A stretch of DNA of 64,000 bases from Opitutaceae bacterium (GCA_947474995.1 CANJNJ010000003.1:1-64000); one strand, 5' to 3'. Counted from the first letter of the stretch, positions 37,632 through 46,458 are shown. Notes: a model not told the origin generated them from the letters alone. Program-made: numbers and translations.

Positions 37632-38453
37632 ATGCCGACTGAGAAGATCTCCAGCCTTCAGAACCCGCGGGTGAAGCACCTCGTGAAGCTGCGCGACCGG
37701 CGGCCGCGCGATGAGGCCGGCGTCTTTTTGGTCGAGGGCTACCGCGAAATCCGCCGCGCGTTGGAAAAAGGCATCGTCCTGCGAGAACTTTATTTTTCGC
37801 CTGAATGGTTTCTCGGCGAGAACGAGCCCGCGTTGCTCCAGCAAGCCGAAATGGCCGGAGCGCAGTTGTTCGAACTCACCAAAGAAGCCTTCGCCAAGGT
37901 GGCCTATCGCGAGCGGCCCGACGGCCTGCTTGCCCTGGCGCCGCAGTGGAAACGCACGCTGGACGATCTGGCGGTCGGGGGCCCGGGCGCGCCGAAGTCC
38001 GATTCTTTCCTTCTCGTGGTCGAAGCGATCGAAAAGCCGGGCAATCTCGGCACGTTACTCCGCGGGGCCGATGCCGCTGGCTGCGATGCGGTTATCGTCT
38101 GTGATCCCGTCACGGATATCTTCAATCCCAACGTCGTGCGGGCCTCGACCGGGGTGTTGTTTTCCGTGCCGCTGGTCGTCGAGGAAAGCGCCAAGGTACT
38201 CGCGTGGTTGCGGCAGAAGAACATTCGTTCGGTCGCGACGACGCCGGGCGCGGAGGCGCTTTATACCACGGTGGATTTGCGCGGACCTCTCGCCGTGGTG
38301 ATGGGCAGCGAGCAATACGGGTTGAGCGAATTCTGGCTCAAGCACGCGGACGCTTTGGTGCGTATCCCGATGGCCGGCCAGGCCGACTCGCTCAATGTGG
38401 CCATGGCGGGGATCATCACGCTGTTCGAGGCCGTCCGGCAGCGCGGCAAGTAG
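37632..38453 (+). CDS. TrmH/SpoU family RNA 2'-O-methyltransferase
   Basis: ISSLQNPRVKHLVKLRDRRPRDEAGVFLVEG; VVEAIEKPGNLGTLLRGADAAGCDAVIV; NPNVVRASTGVLFSVPL; VMGSEQYGLSEFWL; IPMAGQADSLNVAMAG. Confidence 0.92.
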   Translation: MPTEKISSLQNPRVKHLVKLRDRRPRDEAGVFLVEGYREIRRALEKGIVLRELYFSPEWFLGENEPALLQQAEMAGAQLFELTKEAFAKVAYRERPDGLLALAPQWKRTLDDLAVGGPGAPKSDSFLLVVEAIEKPGNLGTLLRGADAAGCDAVIVCDPVTDIFNPNVVRASTGVLFSVPLVVEESAKVLAWLRQKNIRSVATTPGAEALYTTVDLRGPLAVVMGSEQYGLSEFWLKHADALVRIPMAGQADSLNVAMAGIITLFEAVRQRGK

Positions 38454-38535
38454 CGCCGATCTCCGACCGGCGGACTCCCTTCGGACCCGGAAAAGTTGCC
38501 GGCCTTCACCATCGCCCATCGGAGACGGGCGCTAC
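38450..38535. repeat. GTAGCGCC...GGGCGCTAC palindromic repeat containing the stop codons of both convergent genes
   Basis: gtagcgccgatctccgaccggcgg...catcggagacgggcgctac. Confidence 0.85.
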
Positions 38536-39587
38536 TTTCCGCCCCGCCGCAAGTGCTCGATTAATTCCGCCGTGCCTGCGGCCATCGTCACGCGCGGCAC
38601 ATATCCGAGGTCGCGGCGCGCCGCGGTGAGATCAAACCAATGTTCCTTGGCGAGCTCCGCCGCGATAAACCGGGTCATCGGCGGCTCGCCCCGCAGCGGC
38701 AGGAGGCGCCACGCCCCCTCGCACACAGCGCCCAACGTCGAAGCGGCCCGGAGCGAAATCCTTTTCGTCACGCGCGGTTCCCCCAGGGCGTTTAGCAAGC
38801 CATTAATCCAATCCCACAGGACGACCGGCTCGCCGTTCGTAATGAAAAAAGCCCGCCCCCCCGCCGCGCGCGGCCCGGTCGGTTTGTCATCTAATAGATG
38901 ACAAACTTCCAAGGCCCGTTCGGCGAGGAGATGGGCGTCGACGGCGTTTTCGACGTGAACCAGGTCCACGCGATTTTTCCCGGCGCCCACGATCCGGAGC
39001 CGGCCGGCGCGGGCGCGCGCCAGGATTCGCGGGACCAAATGGGGATCGCCCACGCCCCAGATGAGATGCGGGCGAAGCGCCACGGTCTGCAGCGCGGAAG
39101 AATGGGCAGCGAGCACTTCTCGCTCGGCGATCGCTTTCGTCAGGGGATAGGGACTGGGGCAGGCCGATGTCCGGGGCAGCGACTCATCCGCTCCCGCCAG
39201 GTCGAGGCCATTGTAAACGACACTCGGGGTGCTCGTGTAGATCAGCCGCCGGACGCCATGCGCGCGACAACCGTCGAGCACGGCGCGGGTGCCTTCCACA
39301 TTGGTGCGAAAGAACTCCTCGTACCGACCCCAGACGCCGACCCGGGCCGCCACGTGAAAGACCGTTTCCATCCCGGCACAGGCCGCGCGAACCAAATCGG
39401 GCTGGTCCAGCGAGGCCCGGATAAACCGAACGCCACGCGATTCAAGATCCGGCGCCGGCGTGCGGCCCAAGAGAGTCACGGCGCGACCAGCTGCCAGCAA
39501 TCGCTCCACCAGCCGACGGCCGAGGAAGCCCGTGCCGCCGGTCACGAGAACCTTGCCGTGTGATGTGTGACTCGTGACGTGTGACAA
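38532..39587 (-). CDS. oleD: NAD-dependent epimerase/3-beta-HSD family, OleD-like; TTG start
   Basis: GKVLVTGGTGFLGRRLVERLLA; VFHVAARVGVWGRYEEFFRTNVEGTRAVLDGCRAHGVRRLIYTSTPSVVYNGLDL; ALRPHLIWGVGDPHLVPRILARARAGRLRIVG; EPVVLWDWINGLL. Confidence 0.75.
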   Translation of the reverse strand: MSHVTSHTSHGKVLVTGGTGFLGRRLVERLLAAGRAVTLLGRTPAPDLESRGVRFIRASLDQPDLVRAACAGMETVFHVAARVGVWGRYEEFFRTNVEGTRAVLDGCRAHGVRRLIYTSTPSVVYNGLDLAGADESLPRTSACPSPYPLTKAIAEREVLAAHSSALQTVALRPHLIWGVGDPHLVPRILARARAGRLRIVGAGKNRVDLVHVENAVDAHLLAERALEVCHLLDDKPTGPRAAGGRAFFITNGEPVVLWDWINGLLNALGEPRVTKRISLRAASTLGAVCEGAWRLLPLRGEPPMTRFIAAELAKEHWFDLTAARRDLGYVPRVTMAAGTAELIEHLRRGGK

Positions 39588-39632
39588 GCAGGGAAAGAAA
39601 ACTTAAATCTCGTCACATGTCACATGTCACAC
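39558..39632. repeat. GTCACACGTCAC-type inverted repeat spanning the oleD-like start
   Basis: gtgtgatgtgtgactcgtgacgtgtgac ... gtcacatgtcacatgtcacac. Confidence 0.8.
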
Positions 39633-39640
39633 CGATACGC

Positions 39641-41383
39641 TCACCGCTTGGGATCGCTTTCGAAGCCCTTCGCCGTGGCGGCCCATTTTGCGAGCGTGAG
39701 CCGATGAATCTTGGCGTTGTGCCGGACGTCGACGGGAAACGCCGGATGAAAATAAAAGAATTTTATGTCGGCCGTGTGCGGATGCTGCTGGGCAAGGGCC
39801 CGCAATTCCCGAGCAAAGCGCCGGGCCTCGGTCGAGTCCGCCACCTTCGCCTCGATGACCATCGCCGGACGCTGGCGTCCGGATTCACCCAGCCCGATCA
39901 ACGCGCAGCGGCCCACGCGGGCGTGCAACCGAAAAACCTGTTCGCATGGTTCCGTGTGCAAGGTGCCATGCGCCGTCTCGACGCGTTCGGCCTTCCGGCC
40001 GCAAAACCAAATTCGTCCGTCGACATCAACATAGCCGCAGTCACCCATCCGGTGCCAGACCGGCGCCGCGTTCGCGGCGCCAGAAACGGCAAGTGACAAG
40101 GGCGAAGTAACAAGAGAAACCACGTTCGGGCTGGCTTCTTGGAACTTGGGACTTGCCCCTTGGATTTTTGCCAGACGCGTCGCTTCTGGCAGTGCGTCGT
40201 AGATCTTGGTCACGACCGGCCCTCGCACAATGATCTCGCCGATTTCGCCCTGGGGCAGTTCACGCGCATCCGCCAGGGTGGCGATGGGTGCGTCGCTGAC
40301 CGCGATGATCTTGATTTCCATCTCGGGCAGCGCCCGGCCCACGCAGGCGCCTCGGACTGAGCTTGAATCAACTTCGGGCCCGGAGACGGTCGCGACCGGC
40401 AGCGCCTCCGTTGCGCCATAGGGGCTGTGCAGAAGTCCAGCGGGCAGAAACACGCGGGAGTCCTGCCAAAGTGCCGCCGGGACCGGCGCACCTGCACATA
40501 GAACGCGGCGCAGCGTCGGCAGGGTGAGGTTGTGCGCGCGGCAATGGGCGCCGATCTTCCGCCAAAGGGTCGGTGAGCCGAACGAGTTCGTCACTTTTTC
40601 CTGCTGGATGGCCTGGACAATCCGGGAGGGATCGACGTCGGCCGGGCGCCGTGGATTGATTTCCGGCACAATGGTCGTCATGCCGAGCGCCGGATTGAAC
40701 AGCGCAAAAATTGGCAGCATGGGCAGGTCGATTTCGCCAGGCTCGATGGCATAGGCTTCACGGATGAGCCGCACCTGCGCCTCGAACATCCCGTGCTCAA
40801 AGCAAACTCCTTTGGGCGCTCCGGTGGAACCCGACGTGAAGAGAATCGCGGCAAGGTCGCCGGCCTCGTTCGCGGCGATTTCCGACGGACGAGCAGCGCC
40901 GACCGAAACTCCACCCGCCGTTAGCCGCGAGGTCAGCGAACTGCCGGCGGCCACCCGCACCTTGACCGAGCGAAACGCCCCGCGAAACACCCGGCTGATG
41001 ATGCGGGCCGAAGGAATTCCCACGAGGGCGCGCGGCCGCGATCGGGTGACGCAGGTGAGGAAGTTCTTCAGCCCCATGCCCGGGTCGATGACCACCGGTA
41101 CCGCGCCATGGCGGAAGAGCGCAAAGACCGCGGCGATCAGCGGCAAACCCGGCCGGACCATCACCAGAGTGCGATCGCCGCGATTCACGCCTGCCGCCTT
41201 CAGCCGGGTGCACCAGACTGCGACTTCTTGATCGAGCTCGGAAAAAGTCAGGGCAAGATAATCGATATCACCCGCACGAGTCCGGCCCCGCGGAACTTTC
41301 AGGGCGACGCTCTGGGGCTGTCGCTCGGCCATCGCGCGAAGATGCCGGGCGATATTGGCGTTGGTCTGGTCGTTTGCCGTCAT
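39641..41383 (-). CDS. oleC: AMP-dependent synthetase/ligase, OleC-like (beta-lactone synthetase family)
   Basis: NIARHLRAMAERQPQSVALKVPRG; GDRTLVMVRPGLPLIAAVFALFRHGAVPVVIDPGMGLKNFLTCV; AAILFTSGSTGAPKGVCFEHGMFEAQV; WHRMGDCGYVDVDGRIWFCGRKAERVET. Confidence 0.78.
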   Translation of the reverse strand: MTANDQTNANIARHLRAMAERQPQSVALKVPRGRTRAGDIDYLALTFSELDQEVAVWCTRLKAAGVNRGDRTLVMVRPGLPLIAAVFALFRHGAVPVVIDPGMGLKNFLTCVTRSRPRALVGIPSARIISRVFRGAFRSVKVRVAAGSSLTSRLTAGGVSVGAARPSEIAANEAGDLAAILFTSGSTGAPKGVCFEHGMFEAQVRLIREAYAIEPGEIDLPMLPIFALFNPALGMTTIVPEINPRRPADVDPSRIVQAIQQEKVTNSFGSPTLWRKIGAHCRAHNLTLPTLRRVLCAGAPVPAALWQDSRVFLPAGLLHSPYGATEALPVATVSGPEVDSSSVRGACVGRALPEMEIKIIAVSDAPIATLADARELPQGEIGEIIVRGPVVTKIYDALPEATRLAKIQGASPKFQEASPNVVSLVTSPLSLAVSGAANAAPVWHRMGDCGYVDVDGRIWFCGRKAERVETAHGTLHTEPCEQVFRLHARVGRCALIGLGESGRQRPAMVIEAKVADSTEARRFARELRALAQQHPHTADIKFFYFHPAFPVDVRHNAKIHRLTLAKWAATAKGFESDPKR

Positions 41384-41456
41384 TCTGAACGAAGCGAGAA
41401 ATCCATACGATATGCCGCCATGTTTGCGTGGATGCTTCGCTAACGCTCAGAATGAC
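41379..41456. repeat. GTCATTCTGAGCG-type inverted repeat containing the oleC-like start codon
   Basis: gtcattctgaacgaagcgagaaatcca ... tggatgcttcgctaacgctcagaatgac. Confidence 0.8.
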
Positions 41457-41569
41457 AAAAGAGAAGTAGGTTCATCCGACCTAACCCACCCAACACTGCG
41501 CCGGCTTTGGCCAGCCTCCCTTCCAGGGCGCGGCGCCGGAGGCGACTCAATCGCGTCGTTCGCGGGGGC

Positions 41570-41851
41570 TCAATAATCGTGGAGATTGATCAATCCCCAC
41601 AGGATGGAAATCTTGCGACCGCTCGGGTCGCCCTTGCCCACCAATTTGCTGGTGTCGACATCCACGGCCGCATTGGGCGTGGGCGGCTGGAAGGAATCAC
41701 TCGAGACCGAGACCGCGCCGCCGAGGACCGTGGTTTCGCGCCCACCGCTGCCCGTGACATGCGTGGCACATCCACTGGCGAACCAAAGCGTCCCGAGGAC
41801 CATCGGGAGCAAAAGCCACTGGGTGGGAGTCGAACGATTGGGTGCGCTCAT
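41570..41851 (-). CDS. Small putative lipoprotein
   Basis: MSAPNRSTPTQWLLLPMVLGTLWFASGCATHVTGSGG; hydrophobic signal plus FASGC lipobox-like. Confidence 0.65.
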   Translation of the reverse strand: MSAPNRSTPTQWLLLPMVLGTLWFASGCATHVTGSGGRETTVLGGAVSVSSDSFQPPTPNAAVDVDTSKLVGKGDPSGRKISILWGLINLHDY

Positions 41852-41972
41852 CGGAAAAACATTCAAGGTGGACTGGGCAGGAGTGACGTGAGGGGAGGAC
41901 GCTGAGTGAACAGGGAAAGTTTCGCGAATCGGGAGAATGTCAGGCAAAGCCGCCGGCGACACCCGGGTCTCT

Positions 41973-43151
41973 TTAGAAGCTGCTGAGTGCAGGTTGGGCG
42001 AGGAGCAGCCCGGCCTGCCACGGCAGGAGAATCTCGTCTAACTTGTTCGGAGCACGGGCGATTTGGGCGAGCTGGGAACGGTTGGCAATCAAGGTCGCTT
42101 CGATTTCCAACTCCTTCGCCACGCGGTCGCGATCGCCCTTGATGCGATCCTGCAATTCGATCTCGGCTTGGGAAAGTGACACGTGGTTGGGATCGCGGCC
42201 TGGACGTCGCGGGAGGGTCTTCGGGTCGCGTGCTAAACCGGCTTTCACCGCCGCGACCAGTGACGGAAAAATGCGTTCGTGACGCTTACCGAGATGAACG
42301 CTGGCGAGGATGTCCGCCTCGGTCCCGCCCGCTTCGGCGGTTTCGGCCACTTTCAACAACAGCGAATTGCCGCAAACCTTGAACGGCGGGGTGTCTAGCC
42401 GCTGGGCCTGGGCCTCGCGCCAATGCCAGGCCTCGTGCAACACAGTGAGACCCGCGTCACGAAAGCGCTCGCTGCGCCCGATGCGCCAGTCGTTTTCCGT
42501 CGCGGGCGAAAACCCTTCGAAGCCCGACGCGATTTGGGCCCGGCACTGTTCCTCGAGCCAGCCAGTCCGGCCGCGCTTGGCGAGCTCACGGGAGAGAATA
42601 TCTCGCAGCGCGGGCAGGTGCCAGACATCGAGCGAGGCGTAATCGAGCAGTTTGGGCGTGATCGGTCGCTTGGACCAGTTGGCCTTCTGGCCGTCCTTGT
42701 CGAGAGTAACGCCAAAGTGATCCTGCAGGAGCGACGCCAGCCCAATACGCGCGCGACCAAGCAGTTGCGCGGCCAGCATCGTGTCGAAGAGGCTGTGCGG
42801 CTTGAACCGGCAAAAATCGTGCAACAGCCGCAAATCGAAATCGCTGCCATGCATCACGAGATGCTTTCGGGCCAGGGCCTTCCAAAGGGGGTCGAGCTTG
42901 AGGCCCGGCGCCAAGACATCGACGAGGAAAACATCTCGCTCCACCAAGAACTGCAGGAGGCAGACCCTCGTCTTGTAGTGATACATGTTGTCCGCCTCGG
43001 TATCGAGGGAGACCTCCTCCACGCGCTCCAGGGCCGTGAGCAGGGGCGTGAGCGACGACGGCTGATCGAGGAGCTGATAAGACGGAGGGCGCGTGGTCAC
43101 TTTCTCGCCGAGAAACCGGCGGAGCCGCGACGGAAGGAAGCGTGAAATCAT
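41973..43151 (-). CDS. rnd: Ribonuclease D (DEDD exonuclease + HRDC)
   Basis: VSLDTEADNMYHYKTRVCLLQF; HGSDFDLRLLHDFC; LFDTMLAAQLLG; YASLDVWHLPALRDIL. Confidence 0.92.
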   Translation of the reverse strand: MISRFLPSRLRRFLGEKVTTRPPSYQLLDQPSSLTPLLTALERVEEVSLDTEADNMYHYKTRVCLLQFLVERDVFLVDVLAPGLKLDPLWKALARKHLVMHGSDFDLRLLHDFCRFKPHSLFDTMLAAQLLGRARIGLASLLQDHFGVTLDKDGQKANWSKRPITPKLLDYASLDVWHLPALRDILSRELAKRGRTGWLEEQCRAQIASGFEGFSPATENDWRIGRSERFRDAGLTVLHEAWHWREAQAQRLDTPPFKVCGNSLLLKVAETAEAGGTEADILASVHLGKRHERIFPSLVAAVKAGLARDPKTLPRRPGRDPNHVSLSQAEIELQDRIKGDRDRVAKELEIEATLIANRSQLAQIARAPNKLDEILLPWQAGLLLAQPALSSF

Positions 43152-44053
43152 GCGTTGCGTTGGGCGTTCTCCCACGCGGATAGGAAGGCGGCAATCAACA
43201 AAGGAAGATCTTCGCTGTATCCGCCTTCGAGCAGGGCGGCCGCCGGCCGGCCGGTTTCCCCAAGCCAGCGTCCCAGCGTGGCAAAGTCCTCGATTTCGAG
43301 TGTCATTTCAGTAATGGGGTCCCGGGCATAGGCATCAAAGCCGGCCGACACGAGGATGAGATCCGGGGCAAAGGCCTGAACCGTGTCCAGTGACGCCCGC
43401 AGGGCCGCCATATGGCTATCGCGTGACAAGTGCGGAGCCACGGACCAGTTACGCACATTTGGGCCGAGATCCCGGGTTCCGGTACCGGGGTACCCGGGAT
43501 ATTGGTGAACCGAGGCAAACAACACGTGGGGCTGGCCCAGAAGGATGGCCTCGGTACCGTTGCCGTGGTGCGCGTCAAAGTCCCACACGGCCACGCGACA
43601 AACCGTGGGCTTGGGCGTACTTGTGGACTCGAAATCGCGCTGCGCCGCGAGGGTCGCAACGGCGATTTGGTTCAGGTAGCAAAATCCCATGGCCTGATCC
43701 CGCGTCGCGTGATGGCCCGGCGGGCGCATCAGTGAGAATACGGGTTCGCCGGTGACCAACGCATGCCGCTTCGCTTCGAGGGCCGCCCCGACGGAGCGTC
43801 GGGCATGGTCGGCAATGCCAGGGAGAAAAGGCGTGTCCGCATCGAAATCCCGGGTTTGGCCCAGGCGTTTCAGATGGGCCGGCGAATGGGCGAGAAGCAA
43901 CGTGGCGTCGTCAACCGCCGTCGCCGGGATCCGCCAGGTCCAATCCGGATAAGTGGCGCGAAGATACTTGGCCGAGCGCAAGACCCGCGCCGGCTGCTCA
44001 GGACGCATCGAAGAGCCGAACTCGGCGCATTGCGGATCGTAAAAGATGAGCAT
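43148..44053 (-). CDS. Histone deacetylase family protein (arginase/deacetylase fold)
   Basis: MRPPGHHATRDQAMGFCYLNQIAVA; VAVWDFDAHHGNGTEAILLG; LILVSAGFDAYARDPI; LLEGGYS. Confidence 0.92.
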   Translation of the reverse strand: MLIFYDPQCAEFGSSMRPEQPARVLRSAKYLRATYPDWTWRIPATAVDDATLLLAHSPAHLKRLGQTRDFDADTPFLPGIADHARRSVGAALEAKRHALVTGEPVFSLMRPPGHHATRDQAMGFCYLNQIAVATLAAQRDFESTSTPKPTVCRVAVWDFDAHHGNGTEAILLGQPHVLFASVHQYPGYPGTGTRDLGPNVRNWSVAPHLSRDSHMAALRASLDTVQAFAPDLILVSAGFDAYARDPITEMTLEIEDFATLGRWLGETGRPAAALLEGGYSEDLPLLIAAFLSAWENAQRNA

Positions 44054-44162
44054 CGAAGAGGTTGTCCCAAAAAGTTCACTGGTTTGCCATTCTGAGCGCC
44101 AGCGAAGAATCGCGGCGAACCGGGCCGCGGATCGGGTGGAATCCGGGAAGCGGCGGCTCGAA

Positions 44163-44240
44163 GTAGCGCCGGTCTCCGACCGGTGTTTGGTCGAATCGCT
44201 TTCTTTTTTAGGATCTTCGCCGGTCAGAGACCGGCGCTAC
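44163..44240. repeat. GTAGCGCCGGTCTC...GAGACCGGCGCTAC palindromic repeat
   Basis: 14-bp perfect outer arms plus internal CCGGTCTCCGACCGG. Confidence 0.9.
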
Positions 44241-44320
44241 GGTGCAATCGGCCCTCGCGTACCAAATGAATTCGTGTCGTTAAGATTGGCAGGGCCACGA
44301 TTTCGGGCAAATTGTCCGGC

Positions 44321-45022
44321 ATGAACGTGGTCGTACTTTGCTCGGGTGGAATGGATTCGGTCGCCGCTCTTTATTGGGCGCGCCGGGAGCATCGTATCAC
44401 GGCAGTGGCCAGTTTCGACTACGGCGCGAAGCACAACCATCGGGAAATTCCCTTCGCGGCGGAACACGCGGCCCGGCTCGGCGCCCGCCACGAAATTATC
44501 ACGCTGGACTTCGTCAACCGGCTATTTGCCTCCGATTTGCTGAAAAGCGGGGGTGACGTCCCCGAAGGCCACTACGAGGCGGCGAACATGAAGCAGACCG
44601 TCGTGCCCTTTCGGAACGCGATCATGCTCTCGATTGCGTGCGGTCTCGCGGAAAGCCTCGGCGCCGAGGGACTCGTGATTGCGGCCCACGGCGGGGACCA
44701 CGCGATCTATCCGGACTGCCGCCAGGATTTCATGCGGGCGATGGGTGACGCGATGCGCCTCGGCACCTACGCTGGCGTGCAGTTGCTGCGACCGTTCATC
44801 GCGATGAACAAAGCGCAAATCGCCGCGACCGGCGCGGAACTTGGGCTGGACTTCGGCCGCACCTGGTCCTGCTACAAGGGCGGGGGCGTCCATTGCGGCA
44901 CGTGCGGCACGTGCGTGGAGCGGCGCGAAGCGTTTCTGACCGCGGGGCTCACCGATCCCACTCCTTACGAGTCGCTGGCTCCTCTGCCAGCCAAGCCTCA
45001 GGCCACCGCTCCTCTTTCCTAA
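44321..45022 (+). CDS. queC: 7-cyano-7-deazaguanine synthase
   Basis: VVLCSGGMDSVAALYWA; KQTVVPFRNAIMLSIA; WSCYKGGGVHCGTCGTCVERREAF. Confidence 0.95.
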   Translation: MNVVVLCSGGMDSVAALYWARREHRITAVASFDYGAKHNHREIPFAAEHAARLGARHEIITLDFVNRLFASDLLKSGGDVPEGHYEAANMKQTVVPFRNAIMLSIACGLAESLGAEGLVIAAHGGDHAIYPDCRQDFMRAMGDAMRLGTYAGVQLLRPFIAMNKAQIAATGAELGLDFGRTWSCYKGGGVHCGTCGTCVERREAFLTAGLTDPTPYESLAPLPAKPQATAPLS

Positions 45023-45031
45023 CCACCACCG

Positions 45032-45068
45032 ATTTTGGAATGCTAAGCGAAAATTAAGGTTCCAAAAT
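45032..45068 (+). other. Intergenic inverted repeat between queC and queE
   Basis: ATTTTGGAA ... TTCCAAAAT, perfect 9-bp arms. Confidence 0.55.
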
Positions 45069-45074
45069 AACCCG

Positions 45075-45770
45075 ATGCTGATTTCCGAGATATTCTATTC
45101 GATTCAGGGCGAAGGTGAATTGACGGGGGTGCCGTCGGTCTTCGTGCGGACGAGCGGTTGTAATTTGCGCTGCGCCTGGTGCGACACGCCCTATGCCTCG
45201 TGGAATCCCGAAGGCGAAACGCTGGGCGTGAAACAGATCCTCGGCCGGATCGAAAGCCACCCGGTCGCGGGGCATGTGGTTCTGACCGGTGGCGAACCCA
45301 TGATCGCCCCGGAGATCCGCGCGCTCGCGGACGAAATCCGCCAAATTGGCCGACACATCACGATCGAAACCGCCGCGACGATTGCGCCGCAAGGCATCGC
45401 GTGTGACCTGGCCTCCCTTTCGCCGAAGCTATTGAATTCGGCGCCCCACCCGCTCGAACACACCACGTGGCGAAAAAAACACGAGGCCACGCGGTGGCAA
45501 CCGGACGTGGTTCGCGCGTGGTTGGACGCCGGACCTTATCAATTCAAGTTTGTTGTCGCCCGTCCGGAGGACATCGACGAACTGGAACACATGCTCGCGG
45601 CGTTGCGCCGCGACATTCCCCGCCACAAGGTGCTCTTGATGCCCGAGGCCACGACGCTGGAAAAAATGCGGGACCGGGCCACGTGGCTCGGTGAGCTCTG
45701 CAAATCCCGCGGCTATCGCTACGCCCACCGGCTCCACATCGAACTTTATGGCAACCGACGCGGCACCTGA
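45075..45770 (+). CDS. queE: 7-carboxy-7-deazaguanine synthase (radical SAM)
   Basis: SEIFYSIQGEGELTGVPSVFVRTSGCNLRCAWCDTPYASW; VVLTGGEPMI; ITIETAATI. Confidence 0.95.
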   Translation: MLISEIFYSIQGEGELTGVPSVFVRTSGCNLRCAWCDTPYASWNPEGETLGVKQILGRIESHPVAGHVVLTGGEPMIAPEIRALADEIRQIGRHITIETAATIAPQGIACDLASLSPKLLNSAPHPLEHTTWRKKHEATRWQPDVVRAWLDAGPYQFKFVVARPEDIDELEHMLAALRRDIPRHKVLLMPEATTLEKMRDRATWLGELCKSRGYRYAHRLHIELYGNRRGT

Positions 45771-46458
45771 AGCGGCGCCCCAGCCGGCCGTGGGACCGCG
45801 TCACTCGGTGATCATTCCGCCGGACCCGGCCCGCCCGCGAAAACTGTCGGAGGAGTTCGCGATGATCCTGCGCGAGTTCGAAGTGGAAACCGTGACGCTG
45901 CGCGAAGTGATCCTCCTCCTGCATGGGCGGGGCTTTGTCCTGTTGATCATGTTGCTCGCGTTGCCATTTTGCACCCCGGTGCCGCTGCCCGGAGTGTCGA
46001 CCCCGTTCGGCTTGATCATCGCCGTAATCGGTGCGCGTTTGGCTCTTGGTCAAAGGCCGTGGCTGCCGGCCCGGTTGCTCGATACCCGGCTGTCTCCAGC
46101 AATTTTCACCAAGGTTTTCGCCGTGACGCGGCGCATCCTGCTGGCCTTCGAACGGCTCCTGCGACCGCGCCTGCGTTGGATTACGGGCTCCCCTCTCCTC
46201 CTCCAGTGTCACGCCGTGCCGATCGTCATTTGTGCGCTGCTCCTTCTGCTGCCCCTGCCGGTACCGTTCAGCAACGCGATTCCGGCTTGGGCCATCATGC
46301 TCATCTCGGCCGGACTACTGGAGCGGGACGGCGGTTTTATCGTCGCCGGTTATATCATGACGGCGCTCGCGGCGGCCTTCTTTACGGTGATCGGCTTGGC
46401 AGGGGAAGAAGCGGTCCAGGCCATTTGGAAATGGGCCGCGGGTTTGTTTGGCGGCTGA
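45748..46458 (+). CDS. ExoD family exopolysaccharide-synthesis-type membrane protein; start overlaps queE
   Basis: LREVILLLHGRGFVLLIMLLALPFCTPVPLPGVSTPFGLIIAVIGARLALGQRPWLP. Confidence 0.8.
   Translation: MATDAAPEAAPQPAVGPRHSVIIPPDPARPRKLSEEFAMILREFEVETVTLREVILLLHGRGFVLLIMLLALPFCTPVPLPGVSTPFGLIIAVIGARLALGQRPWLPARLLDTRLSPAIFTKVFAVTRRILLAFERLLRPRLRWITGSPLLLQCHAVPIVICALLLLLPLPVPFSNAIPAWAIMLISAGLLERDGGFIVAGYIMTALAAAFFTVIGLAGEEAVQAIWKWAAGLFGG

Noticed and set aside
38532-41383. Complete oleABCD olefin cluster
   Set aside because: Only OleC- and OleD-like genes are visible; flanking ORFs are not thiolase or alpha/beta hydrolase.
44241-44320. Possible preQ1 riboswitch upstream of queC
   Set aside because: No recognisable C-rich loop plus A-rich tail of preQ1-I; the region is short and dominated by repeats.
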